32,385 nt of DNA, from NCBI GenBank assembly GCA_964428355.1, contig CAYRYU010000079.1:1-32385 (forward strand), written 5' to 3'. A program made the position numbers and the translations under genes. Each line of letters begins with the position of its first letter. The first letter of the stretch is position 1. The DNA comes from CAYRYU01 sp964428355. Its GTDB lineage: Bacteria > Muiribacteriota > Ozemobacteria > Ozemobacterales > Ozemobacteraceae. Of the stretch, positions 1 through 9,064 are shown piece after piece. Under the pieces are notes generated by a model. That model saw only the letters and a list, made by a program, of their open reading frames with translations. It ran no database searches and was not told the DNA's origin.

Positions 1-87
1 GGGGTTCATTTCTTGACCCTTTCGGTACGGGGGGGTAGACTGGGGAATGGGAATTCCCGCACAGGAAGGGTTTTTCCTCGCACATCC

Positions 88-1680
88 ATGAATGAGAGAA
101 CCCCCAAACTTCTTCTGTCCTCTGTCTTCAAGCCGTTCGGGGTCGACGACGAATACGGCGTGAAGGAAAACGTCATGGAACTGATGCACAACCAGGTGAC
201 CAGGGGCCAGGGGGTTTTCTCCATCCATTCCCACAACAGGTCCTTCGGGCTGACCATGATGGCCGAAAACCTTCGCGTCCCGGCAACGGTCCTCGATTTC
301 CCGACACTCGACGAGTTCATTTCCGAGCTCGGGAATGGCGGTTACACGCACCTGGGGATCTCATTCATCGTCCCGAACTACGAGAAGGCCCGGCGAATGG
401 CATCCCTGGCCCGTTCTCGTTGTCCCGGAATCACGATCTGGCTCGGCGGACATGGGACGATGATTCCCGGAATCGAGTCCCTCATCGATTGCGATGGCAT
501 CTGCCGGGGCGAGGGAATCCGTTGGCTTCGGGCGAAGTTCGGGGAAAACCCCGATGATCCGATCGGCCACCCGGTGATGAAGCTGGACTGCTACCGGAAA
601 CTCATCGGGGTCCCCGCTCCACACAACAAGGCAGTCCTGATACCCGCAGTGGGCTGCAGGAACAAATGCAATTTTTGTTGTACAAGCCATTTTTTCGGGG
701 GTTACACCTCGTTCTTTCCCGATCCTGCAGCTCTGTTCGAAGTCATGGAGCGGATCGGCGACGCACTCCATACCGATGAGTTTTTCGTGATGGACGAGAA
801 CTTCCTCCAGGATCCCGCAAAGGTCGATCGGCTCATTTCGCTCATGATCGAAAAAAAGCGGAGTTTCTCCTTCGACATCTTCGCCTCGCTCGACACCGTA
901 GCGAAGTACGATCCGCTGACCCTTTTCAGGCTCGGTGTGAAATTCGTCTGGATCGGCGTGGAAAGCCGCAAGCCACTTTTCGAGAAGGTCCGTGACCTCG
1001 ATGCCAGGCGCATTATACGCGGATTGAAGCGTTACGGGATCTCGGTCCTCGCCTCCTCGATCGTTTTTCTCGACCATCACGACCGGGCTTCGCTGGAGGA
1101 CGACGTCGATTTCGCTATCGGCCTCGCCCCCGATTTCATACAGTTCATGGAGCTCGCCCCACTTCCCGGAACGACCTTGTTCAAGGCGATGCAGGAGCAG
1201 GGCCGGATCCTGGACCGCATCCCCTTTCGCGAGTGGCACGGCCAGGACCGGATCTGGTTCAAGCACCCGGTCTTTTCCCGCGAAGAGACCAAGACCCTGC
1301 TTGACCACGCCTTCCAGCGCGATTTCCAGGAGCTCGGTCCCAGCCTGTTGCGGATCGCGGAGACCCGAATCCGGGCTCTGGATTCCTTCGACACCCGGAA
1401 CGATCCGCTTCTGGTCGCCCGAATGGAAGACCTCCGCCGGGGCCTGATCGAGATGCGACCTCTCCTGCCTGCCATGGTCGCGATGGCCCCGAATCCCAGG
1501 ATCCGTACCAAGGCGGAGCGGACAGCGGAACTCTTCAGGTCGAAACTAGGCCCGACCGGAACTCTTGACTTCCTTTCAGGCAGCCTCGTGGATCTCCTTG
1601 CCCGGCTGGAACAGGGCCGTAACCGGAAAAGCCCCAGGGTCCATCAACCCGACACCTACCGGCAGGAATTCAGGCAGTAG
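88..1680 (+). CDS. B12-binding-type radical SAM protein
   Basis: The predicted protein has 530 aa and is a radical SAM enzyme of the cobalamin-binding architecture. A Rossmann-like N-terminal half (about residues 1-150, with LGGHGTMIPG and a CRGEG turn typical of B12-binding radical SAM proteins) precedes the catalytic core. The [4Fe-4S] motif is C190-x3-C194-x2-C197 (GCRNKCNFC). Further core features are the FVMDENFL strand and the ELAPLPGTTLF segment common in the family. The family includes methyltransferases and C-C bond-forming or ring-rearranging enzymes; the substrate cannot be told here. The start is uncertain: the ATG at 88 has no well-spaced ribosome site (AGGAAGGG at 62-69 is far upstream), and the frame stays open to a TTG at 13, so the 5' end may be longer. 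It ends 6 bases before the ankyrin gene. It is not HydE or HydG, which are smaller and lack the B12-type N-terminus. Confidence 0.8.
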   Translation: MNERTPKLLLSSVFKPFGVDDEYGVKENVMELMHNQVTRGQGVFSIHSHNRSFGLTMMAENLRVPATVLDFPTLDEFISELGNGGYTHLGISFIVPNYEKARRMASLARSRCPGITIWLGGHGTMIPGIESLIDCDGICRGEGIRWLRAKFGENPDDPIGHPVMKLDCYRKLIGVPAPHNKAVLIPAVGCRNKCNFCCTSHFFGGYTSFFPDPAALFEVMERIGDALHTDEFFVMDENFLQDPAKVDRLISLMIEKKRSFSFDIFASLDTVAKYDPLTLFRLGVKFVWIGVESRKPLFEKVRDLDARRIIRGLKRYGISVLASSIVFLDHHDRASLEDDVDFAIGLAPDFIQFMELAPLPGTTLFKAMQEQGRILDRIPFREWHGQDRIWFKHPVFSREETKTLLDHAFQRDFQELGPSLLRIAETRIRALDSFDTRNDPLLVARMEDLRRGLIEMRPLLPAMVAMAPNPRIRTKAERTAELFRSKLGPTGTLDFLSGSLVDLLARLEQGRNRKSPRVHQPDTYRQEFRQ

Positions 1681-1686
1681 CCATCC

Positions 1687-2862
1687 ATGAAGTCTCCCGA
1701 CCCTTCGAAACGGATCATCCTGCAGGCGAGTCTTTTCGCTCTCTGCGGAATTCTCGCGATGGTCTTCCTTTACGGTCAGGGCGAGACCGGTCTTTTCTGG
1801 GTTACTCTCATCTCATTCCCCCTCGGCCTTTGGGGCATCATTTCCCAGGCCCGGAACGAGTTTTTCATCTCCTCGAGAAGCGGTGATCTGGAGAAGGTCA
1901 GGGAAATCCTCGACCGGGGAGGCACGGAAATCGATGCCCTCAACTTCGCCGGGTATACCGCACTCCAACTCGCGGCAAGCGCCGGGCACATCGAAGTCGT
2001 GAGGCTTCTTCTCCAGCGCGGAGCCGACCCAAACCGGCGATCGGAAAACCAGGATTGGAAGGACGCCACCGCTCTCCATTTCGCGGTCGCTTCCGGAAGT
2101 TTCCCCCTGGTCCTGCTTCTTGTTGAAAACCACGCGAACGTCAACGTCGCCGACCAGCATGGTGCAACGCCTCTCCACCACGCGGTCCTGAACATAAACC
2201 TGGACATGGTCAGGCTTCTTCTGAAGTCCGGGGCGAACCCGAACGCGAAGGGCCCCGAGGGTGGGTATCCGCTGCATTTCGCAGCATTCGTCGATTCACT
2301 CGACCTATGTCGTGAACTCGTGGCGAAAGGGGCCGATCTCGACTCCAAGGGTGCCAGCGAGGCGTCCGCTCTTCATCTTGCAGCTGCGAGGGGCCAGATG
2401 AACATGGCGAGATTCCTGCTGGAAAACGGTGCCAACGTGAACATCAAGAACGGTATCGGCGAAACTCCGCTTCATTATGCCGCCAGGGAAGGACAGGAGG
2501 AGATGATCGCCTTCCTGGTGGAAAAGGGCGCGGATGTCAACGCCCGCACCTCTACCTGGGGAACACCACTCCAATCCGCCGCATTCTACGGAAAGCTCGG
2601 CTCGGCAACGGTTCTCCTCCAGAAGGGCGCATTGGTCAATGCCAAATCCAACGATGGCATGACTCCTCTTCATCAGGCAACCGCTGGCGGATTCAAGGAC
2701 GTCGTCGAGTTCCTGCTTTCAAAGGGAGCCGAGGTCAACGCGCGTGCCGATTTCGACCTTACACCTCTTTTCATCGCCAAAAAGGAAGGCCACACGGAGA
2801 TCGTCCAGGTCCTCGAAGCAAGGGGTGCCGAACACGTGGAGTTACGTGAGCCGGAGTATTGA
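1687..2862 (+). CDS. Membrane-anchored ankyrin-repeat protein
   Basis: The 391-aa product starts with two predicted membrane helices (about residues 9-30 and 36-55) joined by a short polar loop. About ten ankyrin repeats follow (residues about 58-385), with repeated TPLHxAA and GADVNA-type motifs; the first and last repeats are degenerate. Ankyrin stacks bind proteins, so this is probably a cytoplasm-facing or periplasm-facing scaffold held at the membrane; no partner is evident. It lies 6 bases after the radical SAM gene and is probably co-transcribed with it. Its stop codon overlaps a candidate promoter for the chemosensory operon. The upstream ribosome site is weak. Ankyrin identity is secure, the function is unknown. 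Confidence 0.85.
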   Translation: MKSPDPSKRIILQASLFALCGILAMVFLYGQGETGLFWVTLISFPLGLWGIISQARNEFFISSRSGDLEKVREILDRGGTEIDALNFAGYTALQLAASAGHIEVVRLLLQRGADPNRRSENQDWKDATALHFAVASGSFPLVLLLVENHANVNVADQHGATPLHHAVLNINLDMVRLLLKSGANPNAKGPEGGYPLHFAAFVDSLDLCRELVAKGADLDSKGASEASALHLAAARGQMNMARFLLENGANVNIKNGIGETPLHYAAREGQEEMIAFLVEKGADVNARTSTWGTPLQSAAFYGKLGSATVLLQKGALVNAKSNDGMTPLHQATAGGFKDVVEFLLSKGAEVNARADFDLTPLFIAKKEGHTEIVQVLEARGAEHVELREPEY

Positions 2863-2887
2863 CTCTCCCACCAAATTTGGGTATCTT
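2859..2887 (+). promoter_or_regulatory. Candidate sigma70-type promoter for the che operon
   Basis: TTGACT (2859-2864) and TATCTT (2882-2887) are separated by exactly 17 bases, close to a housekeeping promoter. The -35 box overlaps the stop codon of the ankyrin gene. The first downstream gene begins at 3032, giving an untranslated leader of about 140 bases. A second -10-like box, TATACT at 2964-2969, lacks a convincing -35 box and is an alternative. Both are read from sequence only. Confidence 0.45.
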
Positions 2888-3031
2888 TTCACATTCCTCC
2901 GACAAATAAATGAACATTCCCACCTTTCGATAAGTTAAAATCTTCCATCAAGATGTATCTGGTTATACTTTCCCAGTTTGTGAAATCCCGCGAGGATAGC
3001 TGTACCGTTTCCATGGAAATGACCCCGATCC

Positions 3032-6000
3032 ATGCCGTCTGAACAGGAAATCCTGATCCAGGAGTTTCTGTCCGATGCTCTCGAGCATCTCGAGGGTATT
3101 GAAACCCTCATCCTTCAGTTCGAGCTTCCCGATGAGAAAGGCCGCGAGGACCGCCTGAACAAGGTGTTTCGCGCCGCCCATTCGATCAAGGGTGACAGCT
3201 CGATGTTCGGATTCAAGAACATCCAGAGGTTGTCCCACGGTCTAGAATCGCTTCTGGACCGCCTGAGATCGAAGGAGCTGAGCTCGGACGGAGGAATCGT
3301 CGACCTTCTTCTGAAGGGTTTCGATAAGCTTCGGGTCCTGGTCAGAGATTCGAACCGCGGTGAAAACATCGACATCTCTTCGATCATCCGGGACGTCGAG
3401 ACCGCCGTTTCCCGCGGAAAAGCGTCTTCCAAAGCCCCCCCGGTTGGAAGCATTTCCGTCGAGGAAGCTTCCCGGCATCTTTCCGATCTCCACCTGACTC
3501 CGGAAGACCTTTCCGGGCTGGCTTCCCAGGGGGAATTCGTCTACCTCCTCCGATTCGACCTCGTGTCGGACATCGACCTGCGCGGCAAATCCCTGATGGA
3601 TCTTGCAAAGTTGATCCCCGGTTTCGGGAGGCTCCTCGATTCCTTCGCCGATTTCGGGGACGAGGAACCGAAAGGGGGACCTTCCACCTTCCAGATTCCC
3701 TTCAAAGCGGTCTACTCGAGTTTCATCCCACCGGAAGAAATCACCGCCTTGATCGAGCTCCCCGAAACGTGCATCCAGGTGATCCAGGGTGACACGAACG
3801 TGCCCGCAACCGCCCGCGCGACCGCGTCCGCGCTTCCAACCGTGACCGCGCGCGACATCAGCCCCAGCCCGGAGCAGTCGCCAGGACCGGCGGCACACAT
3901 GCCCGGAACCACTCTGGATCCGACCCCGGATCACCCGGGCCATGCCATCCCCCCGGCGGGAATACCACGGGAAGCGGCAAATGGGGAAGCTTCGGCACCG
4001 CTCGAGCAGAAGATTTCCCCGGAGCCTTTGGAATCTACACTCCGGGTTAGGGTGAGCCTTCTCGAGAGGTTGATGAATCTGGCCGGGGAGCTCGTACTGA
4101 GCCGGAACCAACTACGCGAAGCCCTTTCCCAGAGTGACATGCGGGCAATCAACGCGAGCGGGCAGCGGATCAACATCGTTACATCGGAATTGCAAGAAGC
4201 GATAATGACGACCCGGCTCCAGCCGATCGATAGGATTTTCAGCAAGATTCCCCGGATGGTCAGGGACGTCTCGAAGGAACTCAACAAGGAGATCGAACTT
4301 CATATCGAAGGCCGGGAGGTCGAACTGGACAAGACCCTTATAGAGGGCTTGGGTGATCCCCTGACCCACATGATCAGGAATGCGGTCGATCACGGGATCG
4401 AAAACGATGATGAAAGACTGAGAGCGGGGAAACCCCTTCCCGCGAAAATCCGTGTCGGCGCCAGGTATGAGGCGGGCCAGGTGGTTGTGGAAATTGGGGA
4501 TGACGGTCGAGGAATCGATCTCGAAAGGGTTACACAAAGGGCGGTTTCCATGGGACTCGTCCCCAAGGAAAAGTTGGAGAGGCTTTCCGAGAATGAGAAG
4601 CTCGCGTTCATCTTCCTTCCAGGATTTTCGACATCGGAAACGGTCACGAGCCTTTCGGGCAGAGGCGTGGGTATGGACGTGGTCAAAACGAACATCGACC
4701 AGCTCGGTGGGAAAGTGGAGATCGAGACCAGGCCCAAGAAGGGAACCGTTTTCCGGATCAAGCTTCCGCTGACCCTGGCCATCATTCCCTCCCTGATCGT
4801 GGCAAACCAGGGGGAACTGTTCGCGATTCCCCAGATCAACGTGGTGGAACTTCTGAGGATCCAGCCCGAACAGGTGAAACGACGGATCGAGATGATCGGA
4901 GGTCAGGAAGTCCTTCTGCTGAGGGGAGAGCTCCTGCCGTTGATAGATCTTGCGGAGTTCCTCGGAATCAGGAAAACCTTTGTCCATCCGAAAACGGGCG
5001 ACTCCCAACCCGACCAGCGGGTCCCGGTCAGGAACCCGGATGAGCCTTCCAGCCCCCCCCAGAACTCGCCGGTTTCCTCCAAAGCGTTGGAGCGCCGGTA
5101 TCATTCCGCGAGCAACGTGAACATCGTGGTCGTGACCACGGGCCTTTTTTCCTACGGGATCATCGTGGACCAGATGATGTTTTCCGAGGAAATCGTGGTC
5201 AAACCCCTGGGAAGATACCTGAAATCGCTTCCCGAATACTCGGGCGCAACGGTGATGGGAAACGGCCAGATTGCCCTGATCTTCGATATCGCTGGTCTGG
5301 CCACACGAACACGGCTTTCCTCGATTTCCGGGAAGGGTGTCCGCCTGCGCAATCAGGGCCCGGAGACGGCGGGCAAGGAACCGGCAAGGGAGTCGAACCG
5401 GGTTTCCTTCCTCACCTTTCCCTGCGGGGGATCCGAAAAATACGCACTGCCGCTGTATATGGTTTTGAGGATCGAGACCGTCCGTGCGGAAAAAATCGAG
5501 CGTTTTGGCGGCTGGGCAACGGTCCCGAATGGGGAACGGGTTCTCCCGGTACTGGCCCTCAGCGAAGTGGTCAATGCCAAACCTATCAGGTCGGATCAGG
5601 ACAGCGTGATAGTCGTGACCGAAGTCCGGGGGAGGGAGATCGGGATCCTCGGAGCGATGCCTCCAGAGGTTCTCGAAATCCCGATAGATTTCGACTCCTC
5701 GCTACTCCGCCGACCCGGTATCGCAGGCTCGAGAGTCGAGGGGGGAACCACCCTGCTTATGATCGATCTTCTGGAGATCCTTCAGACAACCCGCCCGGAG
5801 CTGCTCGAGTTCCCGGCAAACCACCCTCTTGTGGCGGGGTCTGCAACCCGTATCATTCTGGTCGAAAAACACGGTTACTTCCGACGGCAGATCGGCCATC
5901 TCCTGGAACAGGCGGGGTTTCTCGTCACCCCGTTCGAAGTTGCGGAGGAAGCCGTCAAGCTGCTCGAATCCTCTCCAGACTCATTCAAGGCGATCCTGGC

Positions 6001-6202
6001 GGACGTGAACATCCTTTCGCATGATGCCTTCCAGCTGACCGCCCGGATCCGCTCGGCAAAAGGGGGTTCGGAGATCCCGATCATCGGCCTTTCGCTCGAC
6101 GGCCAGGAAGAGGCCGCAGCCCTCGGCCGTAAGGGGATCGACGGTGTCAATGTAAAACTCGATCACTTCGGCCTTCTCAAGAGTCTCTCAGGCATCCAAT
6201 GA
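3032..6202 (+). CDS. cheA: Hybrid chemotaxis histidine kinase CheA (Hpt-kinase-CheW-CheW-REC)
   Basis: The 1056-aa cytoplasmic kinase is the signalling core of the operon. The P1/Hpt domain (about 1-110) has the phosphorylated histidine H50 in HSIKG. A P2-like region (about 145-250) and a Pro/Ala-rich linker follow. The P3 dimerisation domain starts near 336 (LMNLAGELVLSRNQL). The ATPase domain shows the N box near 446 (RNAVDHGIE), G1 near 489 (GDDGRGID) and G2 near 543 (GRGVGMDVV). A first CheW-like domain (about 580-770) contains a low-complexity insert near 650-690. A second CheW-like domain spans about 788-930. The C-terminal receiver (about 940-1056) keeps the acceptor aspartate D991 (LADVNI), but its N-terminal acidic pair is replaced by Glu-Lys (ILVEKH). 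The double CheW and terminal receiver resemble FrzE-like hybrids rather than E. coli CheA. The stop lies just before the receptor start. Confidence 0.93.
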   Translation: MPSEQEILIQEFLSDALEHLEGIETLILQFELPDEKGREDRLNKVFRAAHSIKGDSSMFGFKNIQRLSHGLESLLDRLRSKELSSDGGIVDLLLKGFDKLRVLVRDSNRGENIDISSIIRDVETAVSRGKASSKAPPVGSISVEEASRHLSDLHLTPEDLSGLASQGEFVYLLRFDLVSDIDLRGKSLMDLAKLIPGFGRLLDSFADFGDEEPKGGPSTFQIPFKAVYSSFIPPEEITALIELPETCIQVIQGDTNVPATARATASALPTVTARDISPSPEQSPGPAAHMPGTTLDPTPDHPGHAIPPAGIPREAANGEASAPLEQKISPEPLESTLRVRVSLLERLMNLAGELVLSRNQLREALSQSDMRAINASGQRINIVTSELQEAIMTTRLQPIDRIFSKIPRMVRDVSKELNKEIELHIEGREVELDKTLIEGLGDPLTHMIRNAVDHGIENDDERLRAGKPLPAKIRVGARYEAGQVVVEIGDDGRGIDLERVTQRAVSMGLVPKEKLERLSENEKLAFIFLPGFSTSETVTSLSGRGVGMDVVKTNIDQLGGKVEIETRPKKGTVFRIKLPLTLAIIPSLIVANQGELFAIPQINVVELLRIQPEQVKRRIEMIGGQEVLLLRGELLPLIDLAEFLGIRKTFVHPKTGDSQPDQRVPVRNPDEPSSPPQNSPVSSKALERRYHSASNVNIVVVTTGLFSYGIIVDQMMFSEEIVVKPLGRYLKSLPEYSGATVMGNGQIALIFDIAGLATRTRLSSISGKGVRLRNQGPETAGKEPARESNRVSFLTFPCGGSEKYALPLYMVLRIETVRAEKIERFGGWATVPNGERVLPVLALSEVVNAKPIRSDQDSVIVVTEVRGREIGILGAMPPEVLEIPIDFDSSLLRRPGIAGSRVEGGTTLLMIDLLEILQTTRPELLEFPANHPLVAGSATRIILVEKHGYFRRQIGHLLEQAGFLVTPFEVAEEAVKLLESSPDSFKAILADVNILSHDAFQLTARIRSAKGGSEIPIIGLSLDGQEEAAALGRKGIDGVNVKLDHFGLLKSLSGIQ

Positions 6203-6222
6203 ATTCATCCCATTCTGATCCC

Positions 6223-6228
6223 GGAGGT
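6223..6228 (+). promoter_or_regulatory. Ribosome binding site deciding the receptor start
   Basis: GGAGGT lies 6 bases before the ATG at 6235. The alternative in-frame ATG at 6199 overlaps the cheA stop (ATGA) but has no good Shine-Dalgarno sequence. The site therefore favours the shorter product, which begins MVRSLPKVV, nine codons before the ferredoxin-type region. Confidence 0.6.
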
Positions 6229-6234
6229 CGTTCG

Positions 6235-9039
6235 ATGGTACGTTCCCTTCCAAAAGTCGTGGATGTGATCAAGGACAAATGCGTCAATTGCCATGCATGC
6301 ATTGCGGCTTGTCCCGTCAAATTCTGTAATGACGGCAGTGAGGATTACGTCAAGATCAACCCGGACCTCTGCATCGGGTGCGGGCAGTGCGTGAAAACCT
6401 GCACCCACAAAGCCCGGGTCAGGATCGACGATTCCGACGCCTTTTTCGAGGCACTCCAGCGCAGGGAGCGGATGATCGCCGTGGTCGCCCCCGCCGTCGC
6501 GGCCGCTTTTCCGAACGAGTATCTGAGGCTTAACGGATGGTTGAAGTCCATGGGAGTATCGGGCTGCTTCGACGTCAGCTTCGGGGCCGAACTCACCGTG
6601 CGGTCCTATCTGGAGCACATCCAGAAGAACAACCCGGAGCTTGTCATTGCCCAGCCATGTCCGGCACTTGTGAACTACGTCGAGATCTACCGGCCCGAGC
6701 TGATTCCCCACCTCGCCCCTGCCGACAGTCCGATGTTGCACACTGTCAAGATGATCCGCGAGTACTACCGGGATTTCGGTGGACACCGGGTCGCAATCAT
6801 CTCCCCCTGTATCGCCAAGAAGCGCGAGTTCTTCGAAACCGGGCTCGGAGACTACAACGTCACCATGAGCGCTTTGAGCTCTTATCTCCAGGAGCATAAC
6901 ATCCGGCTTTCCGGGTTCCCCGAAACCGATTATGACAACCCCCCGGCGGAACGGGCGGTGCTTTTCTCCACTCCTGGAGGCCTCCTCCGAACCGTCGAGC
7001 GCTGGAACCCCGATGCCCCGAAGATCGCCAGGAAGATCGAGGGACCGCACGTCATTTACGAGTATTTCGATCAACTCGACAGGTTACGCCGGGAGCGGAA
7101 GGCCCCTCTCCTCGTCGACTGCCTCAACTGCGACCTGGGCTGCAACGGAGGCACGGGAACCGATTCCACCCACTCCTCACCTGACGATCTCGAGAAGCTC
7201 GTAGAGATGCGGAATCAGAAGATGCAGGCTCATCACCGGCGGGTCGGTCCCTTCTCGGGTTATCGCACGAAGAGGGCGCTGAAAAACCTGATCGAGGAAT
7301 ATTGGAAACCCAACCTCTACTCGAGAAGCTACGAGAACCGCAGTTTCCAAAATACGATCAGGGTCCCGAGCGAAGAGGAGAAGAAGAAGATCTACCTCAC
7401 CATGGAAAAGACTCAGGAAAAGGATTTCTTCAACTGCAACTCCTGCGGCTACGGGACCTGCGAGAAGATGGCAATAGCGATTTTCAACGGGCTCAACAAG
7501 TATGAGAACTGCCACCATCTGATGCTCACGCGGGCCGAGAAGGCCAAGGCCGAGATCCAGTCACTCACCATGAAGGCCGAATCACTGGCCAGATTCCAGG
7601 GAGCTGAACTGGCCAAGCTTTCCGGGTGTCTCCAGTCACTCGCCGATGGTGAGCTCGTCTGGAAATGGGACATCGAAAAGGGCGGGAACGAAACCGAAGC
7701 CGCCTATGCGTTGTTCATCGGGATTTCCGAGAATCTCCAGCATGTCCGGGATTCGATCCTCCGGATGGCAGACGAGGCCAACCACCTGACCGAGGCGATA
7801 CTGGACGGAAAGCTGAATGTCCGGGCCGATTCGGAAAAGAACCGCGGGGAGTTCCGCAAGGTCGTCGAAGGAATGAACAACATCCTCGATGCCGTCACCG
7901 ATCCGATCCATGTCGCGGCAAGCTGTTTCGAACGGGTAAGCAGGGGCGACATCCCTCCCAAGATCGTCGAGGCATACAAGGGTGATTTCAACACCCTCAA
8001 GGATAACATCAACACGCTCATCGAATCGATATCGGGGGTGACGGCCGTCGCCGAGAAGGTAGCCGAGGGCGATTTCCAGGAGGAGGTCCGGCCGCGTTCC
8101 GACCAGGACAAGCTGATGAAGGCTCTTCGGAAGATGGTCCAGCAGCTCGGCCTAATGGTCAAGGAGATGTCGGGGGGAATCCACACCCTGGCCGCCTCTT
8201 CCACCGAACTCTCGACCATTTCCGAACAGCTCACGGCCAGCGCAAAGGACTCATCGGGCAGGGCCGCCGGAGTGGCACAGGCCTCCAAGAGCGTGAGCGA
8301 AAACACCGCCAACGCTGCCGCGCAAATGGAGGAAGCCTCGATGAACCTCACCTCGGTGGCAACCGCGACCGAGGAGATGAGCGTTACCATCTCCGAGATC
8401 GCATCCAACTCCGAGAAGGCCAGGAACATCAGCACTTCCGCGGCCCAGCAAGCCTCAAAGATCTCGGAGCTGATCCGTGAACTCGAACAGTCAGCCCAGG
8501 CGATCGGCCAGGTCACCGAGACGATAACCAACATCTCGGCCCAAACCAACCTTCTTGCACTGAATGCCACGATCGAAGCGGCCCGCGCTGGGGCCGCGGG
8601 AAAGGGTTTCGCCGTCGTCGCCAACGAGGTGAAGGAGCTCGCACAGCAGACCTCCGTCGCCACGGTCGATATCAAGAAGAAGATCGCCGGAATCCAGTCG
8701 GCCACCACAAACGCGATCGGGGACATCGAGAACGTTTCAAAGGTCAACAAGGAGGTCAGCAACATCATCGATGCCATCGCGAGCGGAATCGAACAGCAGT
8801 CCATCGTGACGAAGAGTATCGCGAAGAACATCTCCCAGGCGACGGTTTCGGTCAAGGAGGTCAATTCCCGCGTCCGCGACGTGTCCACCGGAGCCCAGGG
8901 AATCACCAGGGACATCCAGGACCTGAACCAGTCCTCGGAGGAGGTCCACCATTCGAGCCAGCAGCTCCGTTCCAGCGCCATCGACCTTTCCAAGCTGGCT
9001 GAGCAACTGAGCGGCCTCGTTACCCGCTTCAAAATCTGA
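6235..9039 (+). CDS. Sensory [FeFe]-hydrogenase / methyl-accepting chemotaxis fusion receptor
   Basis: This 934-aa protein (946 aa from the ATG at 6199) fuses a hydrogenase-type sensor to a chemoreceptor. Two ferredoxin [4Fe-4S] sites use C16, C19, C22, C26 and C46, C49, C52, C56. H-cluster loops follow: L1 IAQPCPAL (C142), L2 SPCIAKKRE (C192), and L3 CDLGCNGG (C299, C303), so the four expected cysteine ligands are present. The catalytic L1 form TSCCP is replaced, with Pro at the position of the proton-relay Cys. A second Fe-S domain has C401, C404, C409 and C426. After a coiled coil come three to four HAMP-like units (about 465-640), then a methyl-accepting hairpin with its conserved tip near 762-800 (QTNLLALNATIEAARAG). 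No membrane segment or C-terminal CheR pentapeptide is visible. The architecture matches HydDB group C2. It is inferred to sense H2 or redox state and signal to the adjacent CheA. No maturation genes (hydEFG) are in the window. Confidence 0.92.
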   Translation: MVRSLPKVVDVIKDKCVNCHACIAACPVKFCNDGSEDYVKINPDLCIGCGQCVKTCTHKARVRIDDSDAFFEALQRRERMIAVVAPAVAAAFPNEYLRLNGWLKSMGVSGCFDVSFGAELTVRSYLEHIQKNNPELVIAQPCPALVNYVEIYRPELIPHLAPADSPMLHTVKMIREYYRDFGGHRVAIISPCIAKKREFFETGLGDYNVTMSALSSYLQEHNIRLSGFPETDYDNPPAERAVLFSTPGGLLRTVERWNPDAPKIARKIEGPHVIYEYFDQLDRLRRERKAPLLVDCLNCDLGCNGGTGTDSTHSSPDDLEKLVEMRNQKMQAHHRRVGPFSGYRTKRALKNLIEEYWKPNLYSRSYENRSFQNTIRVPSEEEKKKIYLTMEKTQEKDFFNCNSCGYGTCEKMAIAIFNGLNKYENCHHLMLTRAEKAKAEIQSLTMKAESLARFQGAELAKLSGCLQSLADGELVWKWDIEKGGNETEAAYALFIGISENLQHVRDSILRMADEANHLTEAILDGKLNVRADSEKNRGEFRKVVEGMNNILDAVTDPIHVAASCFERVSRGDIPPKIVEAYKGDFNTLKDNINTLIESISGVTAVAEKVAEGDFQEEVRPRSDQDKLMKALRKMVQQLGLMVKEMSGGIHTLAASSTELSTISEQLTASAKDSSGRAAGVAQASKSVSENTANAAAQMEEASMNLTSVATATEEMSVTISEIASNSEKARNISTSAAQQASKISELIRELEQSAQAIGQVTETITNISAQTNLLALNATIEAARAGAAGKGFAVVANEVKELAQQTSVATVDIKKKIAGIQSATTNAIGDIENVSKVNKEVSNIIDAIASGIEQQSIVTKSIAKNISQATVSVKEVNSRVRDVSTGAQGITRDIQDLNQSSEEVHHSSQQLRSSAIDLSKLAEQLSGLVTRFKI

Positions 9040-9064
9040 CCGAAACGGACACATTACATTAATC

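Noticed and set aside
88..1680. Radical SAM gene as a hydrogenase maturase (HydE/HydG)
   Set aside because: The size, the B12-type N-terminal domain and the core motifs do not fit HydE or HydG; there is no evidence of maturation genes in the window.
6235..7330. Receptor as a catalytic (bidirectional) [FeFe]-hydrogenase
   Set aside because: L1 lacks the TSCCP motif and the proton-relay Cys, and the protein continues into HAMP and chemoreceptor domains.
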